A DNA stretch of 6,454 nucleotides. It comes from a candidate division Zixibacteria bacterium RBG_16_43_9. GTDB taxonomy: Bacteria > Zixibacteria > MSB-5A5 > RBG-16-43-9. The stretch covers positions 303 through 6,756 of the forward strand of contig MEWM01000021.1 of the NCBI GenBank assembly GCA_001775355.1. Direction: 5' to 3'. A program made the translations under genes and the position numbers. Under the pieces are notes generated by a model. That model did no database searches. It saw nothing but the letters and a program-made list of their open reading frames with translations, and had not been told where the DNA came from. Positions 1 to 3,481 of the stretch are shown here, piece after piece. The number at the start of each line of letters is the position of its first letter. The first letter of the stretch is position 1.

Positions 1-192
1 ACTCTGTTCTTTGAGAATGGAGGAAAGTTTCTCCCTTGGATATTTTCTTTCCTTAATCGATTTGAAAACCCTTAAATAGTTTTTATCTTTACGAAAATCG
101 CCAGCATAGAATCTTTCCACCTTCCCAAAATCATACAGGAAATCGGAAAAAAGCTTCGTAGTGCCCGGTATTTTCCTGAAATCGACTGGCAT
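1..192 (-). CDS. bshC: Bacillithiol biosynthesis cysteine-adding enzyme BshC, N-terminal part (runs off the window)
   Basis: This is an open frame of 64 codons from an ATG at 192-190 to the window edge; it is too short and incomplete for a simple ORF scan. The N-terminus reads MPVDFRKIPGTTKLFSDFLY and continues with DFGKVERFY at about residues 21-29 and PREKLSSILKEQ at about 52-63. This matches the BshC pattern of a P-G-x-x-x-L-F-x-D-Y/F-L segment, a V-x-x-F-Y segment and an R-E-x-L-x-x-I-L-x-x-Q segment. BshC adds cysteine to glucosaminyl-malate in the last step of bacillithiol synthesis, in the cytoplasm. Family members are usually above 500 residues, so about seven eighths of the gene lies outside. 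It starts 5 bp after the cupin stop and has no clear Shine-Dalgarno sequence, so it is probably translationally coupled. An in-frame TTG three codons upstream, overlapping the cupin TGA, is an alternative start. The identification rests on recalled family motifs in a short stretch. Confidence 0.8.
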   Translation of the reverse strand, partial: MPVDFRKIPGTTKLFSDFLYDFGKVERFYAGDFRKDKNYLRVFKSIKERKYPREKLSSILKEQS

Positions 193-197
193 AAGTT

Positions 198-518
198 TCA
201 ATCGGAAAACTGGCTTTCCATTCCGCTCCTTTCAAAGAGCATCACCAGTGATTTCCCTTTAGACCTGGATTTGTGCCACTGTCCCTTCTTCACCAGAACC
301 CCCTCTCCTTTTTTTAAAACCATTTTTTCCTTATCAAACTCTAATTCGATCTTCCCGTCCAGAACGTAGAAAAACTCATCATAGGGATGATTATGCTTTT
401 TATATTCCCCCTTGATCATCGAAAGCAGGATATTGGCATCACCCACCCTGCTCACCGGAATTGGCTTAAAAGGGTCTTTTACTTTTCTCCCCTCTTTTAA
501 AAGGTCGATCTTGGGCAT
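198..518 (-). CDS. Small single-domain cupin protein, probably metal-binding
   Basis: A 106-residue protein that is essentially one cupin beta barrel. Cupin motif 1 spans residues 37-55, beginning at G37 with H42, H44 and E48 and closing at G55. Motif 2 spans about 71-85, with G73, G79 and H82. The usual motif 2 proline (P-x-G) is a lysine here (K77-K78-G79). H42, H44, E48 and H82 would be the four metal ligands. There is no signal peptide, so it should be cytoplasmic. Small stand-alone cupins of this kind include sugar isomerases, dioxygenases and sensors, and nothing here picks out a substrate. It lies between nth and bshC in a tight operon, which hints at a redox or metal role, but that is inference. 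The ATG is well placed behind a strong Shine-Dalgarno sequence, and the gene ends 5 bp before the bshC start. Confidence 0.85.
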   Translation of the reverse strand: MPKIDLLKEGRKVKDPFKPIPVSRVGDANILLSMIKGEYKKHNHPYDEFFYVLDGKIELEFDKEKMVLKKGEGVLVKKGQWHKSRSKGKSLVMLFERSGMESQFSD

Positions 519-523
519 CTTAA

Positions 524-530
524 CTCCTTT
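524..530 (-). promoter_or_regulatory. Strong Shine-Dalgarno of the cupin gene
   Basis: On the minus strand AAAGGAG lies about 5 bases before the ATG at 518-516. It overlaps the last bases of the nth stop codon, so translation of the two genes is close-linked. It fixes the cupin start. Confidence 0.8.
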
Positions 531-1198
531 CAGATATATTTATGTTTGTCTTTAAATTCGCATTTTTGAAAAAGAACGCACTTTCCACAGAGCAGATTTC
601 TGGCTTTGCAGATTTTCCTGCCTTGCTCGATAAGATTCAGATGAAAAGGGTAAACCAGAGCTGGCGGAATTTTGTTCTGCAAAAGAACGTGAGCTTTTTT
701 AGAGTCGGTTTTCCAAGGGATAAGCCCGAGCCGTTTACTCACCCGCAGGATGTGGGTATCCACCGGTAGAACTGTCCGTCCCAGGGCAAAGAGCAGCACG
801 CAGGCAACGGTCTTATCTCCCACTCCTGTGAAATGGCTCAGATACTCCTTGACCTTTTCCGTATTCCATTTTTTCAGAAAGGCAAGACTCACTGCACCTT
901 TTTCTTTATAAATTTGATTGAGAATATTCTTTATCCTTTCTGCTTTAATTTTTTCAAGTCCTCCTACTTTAATGCTCTGGACGATTTTACTCAAAGGTGC
1001 CGATCTTACCTCTTCCCAGTTTTTGAAATTATGCTTTAAATTCCTATAAGCTCTGTGACTGTTATTATCCGAGGTGTTCTGTGAAAGTATTGTTGCAATC
1101 AGCTCTGACAGAGGATCATTAGTAGGTTTTAAGACTTTTCTGCCATATTCCTTCTCCAGTAGATGTTCAATGACTTTTATGTTCTTTGAATCTTCCAC
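530..1198 (-). CDS. nth: Endonuclease III-type DNA glycosylase/AP lyase with [4Fe-4S] cluster
   Basis: A 222-residue HhH-GPD protein, close to the 211 residues of E. coli Nth. The helix-hairpin-helix with its GVGDKT core is at residues 125-130, with the expected catalytic lysine K129. The downstream PVDTH motif gives the catalytic aspartate D147, and the 18-residue spacing equals that of K120 and D138 in E. coli. The C-terminus has C197, C204, C207 and C213 in the exact C-x6-C-x2-C-x5-C iron-sulfur pattern. The family removes oxidised pyrimidines and nicks the resulting abasic site. The N-terminal motif ILSQNTSDNNSHRAY (37-51) differs from the ILSAQATD type of E. coli and marks a variant subgroup. 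The start is GTG, because the frame holds no other methionine and an in-frame TGA lies a few codons upstream. A modest AAGG sits about 8 bases before it. The gap to fetB is 10 bp. Confidence 0.93.
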   Translation of the reverse strand: MEDSKNIKVIEHLLEKEYGRKVLKPTNDPLSELIATILSQNTSDNNSHRAYRNLKHNFKNWEEVRSAPLSKIVQSIKVGGLEKIKAERIKNILNQIYKEKGAVSLAFLKKWNTEKVKEYLSHFTGVGDKTVACVLLFALGRTVLPVDTHILRVSKRLGLIPWKTDSKKAHVLLQNKIPPALVYPFHLNLIEQGRKICKARNLLCGKCVLFQKCEFKDKHKYI

Positions 1199-1208
1199 CA
1201 GATTGACC

Positions 1209-1964
1209 TTATGAAATCACCAGTTGATGATATTTCGTAAAATAGGTGCTCTGTGAAAGCCTGGAAGTGATTACCGCCGCTATGCTCACCGCGCAGATGA
1301 GCATATAGACCACGATTATCTGAAGTTTCACCGCCTGAAGCGGACTGGCACCGGCTAAAATCATCCCGGTCATCGCTCCGGGAAGCTGCACCAGACCTAC
1401 AATCTTCATCAGGTTCAAAGTCGGTATCATCGCCGCCCTCACAGTGGCTTTGAAAGAATGCTCTACTGCCTGAGTTGAGGTTACTCCCAGGGATAGGGCC
1501 TGTTCTATCTGATCCTTCTTGTTCTTCATCTCCGAGTACATCCTCTCCAGGGCTAAAGCCGCAGCATTGGTGGAGTTTCCAATAGTCATACCAGCCAGAG
1601 GAATGACATATTTCGGGTCAGCAGTTATGACTCCTAACAGAAGCAATGCTCCTAAGGTAAAGAAGGTCCCGACCCCGATAGAAAAAGTGGAGATTGTGAA
1701 ACCCTTCAAACTTCCTTTAGTCCTGGAACCAGCGGTCTGACCTCCGACCAAGACCATAATCAGGATAACCAGCAAGATCAGCCAGAGGTTATTCAGATCA
1801 AAGACCAGCTCCAGAGCATACCCAACAGCTATAAGTTGAACAAAGGAGCGTAATGTGCCGATAAGCAGGTCTTTTTCTAAATCGAGTTTCCTGAAATACG
1901 ATATTCCTATTGAAACAGCTACCAGGACTAAAGCCAAGAGCACTTCTTTAATACCACCTATCAC
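1209..1964 (-). CDS. fetB: FetB/YbbM-type (UPF0014) ABC transporter permease, putative iron exporter
   Basis: A 251-residue, strongly hydrophobic protein with about seven likely membrane segments (roughly 6-24, 37-57, 60-76, 92-115, 118-137, 183-205 and 213-236). It carries the UPF0014 hallmarks: RSFVQL at 39-44, GMTIGNSTNAAALALER at 125-141 and LPGAMTGMILAGASPLQA at 194-211. E. coli FetB with FetA is linked to iron export and peroxide tolerance, and the plant relatives ALS3/STAR2 act in aluminium tolerance, so the substrate here is uncertain. The start is GTG, sharing a 4-base GTGA with the fetA stop, and a strong Shine-Dalgarno lies in the last fetA codons. This is classic translational coupling for two subunits made in fixed ratio. 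The length is normal for the family and there is no sign of damage. Confidence 0.92.
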   Translation of the reverse strand: MIGGIKEVLLALVLVAVSIGISYFRKLDLEKDLLIGTLRSFVQLIAVGYALELVFDLNNLWLILLVILIMVLVGGQTAGSRTKGSLKGFTISTFSIGVGTFFTLGALLLLGVITADPKYVIPLAGMTIGNSTNAAALALERMYSEMKNKKDQIEQALSLGVTSTQAVEHSFKATVRAAMIPTLNLMKIVGLVQLPGAMTGMILAGASPLQAVKLQIIVVYMLICAVSIAAVITSRLSQSTYFTKYHQLVIS

Positions 1965-2713
1965 TTCTCCTCCTTTACCAACTCCCCTCTGATAAACTTC
2001 TGAGATAAGGGATTATTAGGGTTCTGCAAAACGACTTGCGAGTCTCCTTCTTCAACTTTCTCACCAGCTATCAGAATGACGCATCTGTGCCCCAATCTCT
2101 GCGCCTGGCTCAGATTGTGAGTGATGAAAAGTATAGTCAGCTTTAACTCCTGGTTTAAATCTTTGATAAGCTTTTCGATTTGTAGAGTAGCCGTAGGGTC
2201 TAAGGCTGAGGTCGGCTCATCTAAAAGTAAAACTTCAGGTTTATGCATAAGAGTTCGCGCTAAAGAGACCCTTTGTCTTTCACCGATGGATAATTCCTGC
2301 GAATCTCTTTTAAGAAAATTCGAATCCAGGCTAACCAGGTTCAGGCATTTCTCCATTTCTTCGTCACTTTTTTCATCGCTGACCTTCAGTCCAAATCTCA
2401 GATTTTCCTCTACCTTTCCGTCAAACATAACCGGAACCTGAAAAACCAGACTGACTTTTTTTCGCAGGTTCAACACTTCAAGCTCCTTTATGTCGATCCC
2501 ATCCAGGTGGATTGAGCCTGAGGAAACCTCCTCCAGCCTGTTTATCAGCCGGAGCAAGGTGCTTTTACCGCTGCCCGAAGGACCAAGAATAGTGCAGATC
2601 TCCTCCGGCTGGACAGATAGATCAACCCCTTTCAAGACTTCCATTTCTTTTAAATTATTGCCTTCCTTTACTGCCCTTTTTCTGGTGACTTTTTTTAGTT
2701 CTATCTTGAACAT
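1961..2713 (-). CDS. fetA: FetA/STAR1-type ABC transporter ATP-binding subunit
   Basis: A 250-residue ABC ATPase with all motifs in order: Walker A GPSGSGKST at 44-52, Q-loop Q92, signature LSIGERQRV at 141-149, Walker B VLLLDEP at 161-167 with D165 and E166, D-loop SALD at 169-172 and switch histidine H199. The signature is LSIGE rather than LSGGQ; LSxGE variants occur in the UPF0014-associated ATPases such as plant STAR1. It should pair with the overlapping FetB to drive metal (probably iron) export across the inner membrane. The start is an ATG without a visible Shine-Dalgarno, about 24 bases below the predicted transcription start. The N-terminus has a basic insertion (about residues 10-25) before the usual V-L-x-G-V strand. 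It is the first gene of the five-gene operon. Confidence 0.9.
   Translation of the reverse strand: MFKIELKKVTRKRAVKEGNNLKEMEVLKGVDLSVQPEEICTILGPSGSGKSTLLRLINRLEEVSSGSIHLDGIDIKELEVLNLRKKVSLVFQVPVMFDGKVEENLRFGLKVSDEKSDEEMEKCLNLVSLDSNFLKRDSQELSIGERQRVSLARTLMHKPEVLLLDEPTSALDPTATLQIEKLIKDLNQELKLTILFITHNLSQAQRLGHRCVILIAGEKVEEGDSQVVLQNPNNPLSQKFIRGELVKEEK
1965..1976 (-). promoter_or_regulatory. Shine-Dalgarno of fetB inside the end of fetA
   Basis: On the minus strand AAAGGAGG followed by AGAA directly precedes the GTG of fetB at 1964-1962. It lies in the last fetA codons (V-K-E-E-K) and supports the GTG start and the GTGA stop-start overlap. Confidence 0.85.
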
Positions 2714-2738
2714 ATTGAATGGAAGAAAATTAAAATTT

Positions 2739-2754
2739 AGTGAATTATATCACA
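2739..2754 (-). promoter_or_regulatory. Possible CRP/FNR-family operator overlapping the fetA -10 box
   Basis: On the minus strand TGTGA, then the six bases TATAAT, then TCACT. This matches 9 of the 10 defined positions of the CRP-type consensus TGTGA-N6-TCACA, and the spacer is exactly the -10 hexamer. A protein bound here would block RNA polymerase, so the site would act as a repressor operator. It could be chance, since the core is only a 4-bp inverted repeat. Confidence 0.35.
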
Positions 2755-2772
2755 AAAAAAGTTTATTGTCAA
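2744..2772 (-). promoter_or_regulatory. Consensus sigma70-type promoter of the fetA-fetB-nth-cupin-bshC operon
   Basis: On the minus strand a perfect TTGACA (2772-2767) is separated by exactly 17 bases (2766-2750) from a perfect TATAAT (2749-2744). Transcription should begin near 2737, giving a leader of about 24 bases with no Shine-Dalgarno before the fetA ATG. A full-consensus promoter is rare and would be strong unless repressed. Confidence 0.85.
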
Positions 2773-2805
2773 TTTTTTTGTTAAGGGGCAGGGGAAAGTT
2801 TTAAT

Positions 2806-2828
2806 GTAGCGGAAACCTTCAGGTTTCC
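2806..2828 (+). repeat. GTAG-headed palindrome 1 (REP-like)
   Basis: Head GTAGC, arm GGAAACCT, loop TC, then the perfect reverse complement of the arm. It pairs convergently with palindrome 2: both GTAG heads point outward and the outer nine bases GTAGCGGAA and TTCCGCTAC are also complementary. It lies between the fetA promoter and the tatA terminator. Confidence 0.85.
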
Positions 2829-2842
2829 AACTTGCTAAGAAC

Positions 2843-2867
2843 AAAAAATGGAAGGCTGAAGCCTTCC
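2843..2867 (-). terminator. Possible second terminator formed by palindrome 2
   Basis: Read on the minus strand, the 8-bp GGAAGGCT hairpin is followed by one A and then six T (2848-2843). It would back up the tatA terminator upstream and shield the fetA promoter region from read-through. Confidence 0.5.
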
Positions 2868-2872
2868 GCTAC
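2850..2872 (-). repeat. GTAG-headed palindrome 2 (REP-like)
   Basis: Read on the minus strand: head GTAGC, arm GGAAGGCT, loop TC, complementary arm. It has the same head, loop and outer bases as palindrome 1, but the inner stem bases AAC are replaced by GGC with matching changes in the other arm. That is a compensatory pattern. Confidence 0.85.
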
Positions 2873-2882
2873 TAAAAGAATT

Positions 2883-2909
2883 AAAAAACGTCCGGGATAA
2901 ACCCGGACG
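2883..2909 (-). terminator. Rho-independent terminator of tatA
   Basis: On the minus strand an 8-bp GC-rich stem (CGTCCGGG with its complement) closes a five-base loop and is followed at once by six T (2888-2883). It lies about 60 bp after the tatA stop. The hairpin is the same one counted as palindrome 3. Confidence 0.8.
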
Positions 2910-2913
2910 CTAC
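2889..2913 (-). repeat. GTAG-headed palindrome 3 (REP-like, terminator-forming)
   Basis: Read on the minus strand: head GTAG, arm CGTCCGGG, loop TTTAT, complementary arm. Its stem is unrelated in sequence to palindromes 1 and 2, and its loop is longer. It is followed by the T run of the tatA terminator. Confidence 0.75.
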
Positions 2914-2969
2914 GAGATTCGTTTTCCAGACAAAAAATCGCTCTAAGACAAAAATATGAACAGCTCTTT

Positions 2970-3170
2970 TTAGCCAGCTAACTTTTTCTTATCCTCAGGA
3001 GTCGGCTCCTCCTTCTTCACTTCATCCTCTAACTCCCGCATCCCCTTTTTGAACTCGCTTACGCTTTTACCTAATCCCTTGGCAATTTCAGGTATTTTCT
3101 TTGCGCCAAATAAAAGCAATAGGACTAAAAGGATTAACAGCAGTTCCTGAGCTCCAATTCCGCCAAGCAT
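2970..3170 (-). CDS. tatA: Sec-independent protein translocase subunit TatA
   Basis: A 66-residue protein of typical TatA size and layout: a short periplasmic N-terminus with Q8 and E9, one membrane helix at about 9-21, the hinge F21-G22, an amphipathic helix from about 24 to 44 ([20 protein letters not shown]) and a charged tail. TatA forms the pore or membrane-thinning part of the twin-arginine pathway, which exports folded, often cofactor-bearing proteins across the inner membrane. A TatB or TatE reading is less likely given the short tail and the TatA-type motifs. No tatC lies beside it, so the rest of the system must be elsewhere. The gene stands alone between a weak promoter candidate and a clear terminator. 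The ATG follows a good Shine-Dalgarno. Confidence 0.95.
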   Translation of the reverse strand: MLGGIGAQELLLILLVLLLLFGAKKIPEIAKGLGKSVSEFKKGMRELEDEVKKEEPTPEDKKKLAG

Positions 3171-3176
3171 TTTTTT

Positions 3177-3183
3177 CCTCCTT
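3177..3183 (-). promoter_or_regulatory. Shine-Dalgarno of tatA
   Basis: AAGGAGG on the minus strand, six bases before the ATG at 3170-3168. It fixes the start. Confidence 0.85.
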
Positions 3184-3240
3184 AATATTCTTTAATCCGG
3201 CTTTAAGCCAGATCTAAGCCGAGTTATTTATTTCCTTTCT

Positions 3241-3269
3241 AATATACGCTAAACTTTTTCCAAATACAA
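3241..3269 (-). promoter_or_regulatory. Weak promoter candidate for tatA
   Basis: On the minus strand TATATT (3246-3241) lies 17 bases below TTGTAT (3269-3264), about 70 bp upstream of the tatA start. The -10 is good, while the -35 matches only three of six bases. No better candidate is visible between the palindromes and tatA. Confidence 0.4.
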
Positions 3270-3288
3270 CTAAAAAAGAGTATAACCA

Positions 3289-3311
3289 GGTTCGATAAAT
3301 CGAACCCCTAC
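3289..3311 (-). repeat. GTAG-headed palindrome 4 (REP-like)
   Basis: Read on the minus strand: head GTAGG, arm GGTTCGAT, loop TT, complementary arm. It faces palindrome 5 head to head, with CTAC and GTAG only 10 bases apart. No T run follows, so it is not an evident terminator. Confidence 0.8.
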
Positions 3312-3321
3312 AGCCGTCATT

Positions 3322-3344
3322 GTAGTTGCTTGATTTATCAAGCA
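3322..3344 (+). repeat. GTAG-headed palindrome 5 (REP-like)
   Basis: Head GTAGT, arm TGCTTGAT, loop TT, complementary arm. It has the same hairpin tip (ATTTAT) as palindrome 4 but a different stem base. Confidence 0.75.
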
Positions 3345-3367
3345 TTTTATTGCCAAGCTTAAGGAAT

Positions 3368-3390
3368 GTAGCGGAGGTCTTCAGACCTCC
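3368..3390 (+). repeat. GTAG-headed palindrome 6 (REP-like)
   Basis: Head GTAGC, arm GGAGGTCT, loop TC, complementary arm. It is a close relative of palindromes 1 and 2 and is paired convergently with palindrome 7. Confidence 0.85.
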
Positions 3391-3414
3391 AGGGGGTGGG
3401 GAAGCGTGAAAGAT

Positions 3415-3437
3415 GGAAGGCTAAAGCCTTCCTCTAC
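3415..3437 (-). repeat. GTAG-headed palindrome 7 (REP-like)
   Basis: Read on the minus strand: head GTAGA, arm GGAAGGCT, loop TT, complementary arm. The arm is identical to that of palindrome 2, about 560 bp away, which argues for dispersal of a common element. Confidence 0.85.
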
Positions 3438-3474
3438 AAAAAAACCGTAGGGGCGTATCGCGATACGCCCCTAC
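3438..3474 (-). terminator. Rho-independent terminator of the large secreted-protein gene
   Basis: On the minus strand the perfect 14+14 base palindrome 8 begins 7 bases after the TAG stop at 3482 and is followed by GG and seven T (3444-3438). Its position and T run make it the natural terminator. Confidence 0.75.
3447..3474. repeat. GTAG-headed palindrome 8, perfectly symmetrical
   Basis: GTAGG, arm GGCGTATC, centre GC, complementary arm and CCTAC form a perfect palindrome of 28 bases, so it carries a GTAG head on both strands. It also forms the terminator of the gene ending at 3482. Confidence 0.85.
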
Positions 3475-3481
3475 CAAAATC

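Noticed and set aside
542..1039. Plus-strand open frames opposite nth
   Set aside because: They are antisense to a gene with intact catalytic and cluster motifs, encode no recognisable domain and have no ribosome site.
2714..2760. Fur box or metal riboswitch in the fetA leader
   Set aside because: The leader is about 24 bases and AT-rich, too short for a riboswitch, and no 19-bp Fur-like palindrome could be made out.
1519..2804. Plus-strand open frames opposite fetB, fetA and the fetA promoter
   Set aside because: Low-information translations antisense to conserved ABC transporter genes; one runs through the consensus promoter, which confirms it is a shadow.
3289..3344. Terminator function for palindromes 4 and 5
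   Set aside because: Neither hairpin is followed at once by a T run on either strand, and their stems are AT-rich at the tip.
2806..3474. CRISPR array
   Set aside because: The repeats are self-complementary with variable stems, uneven spacing and mixed orientation, and no cas gene is near.
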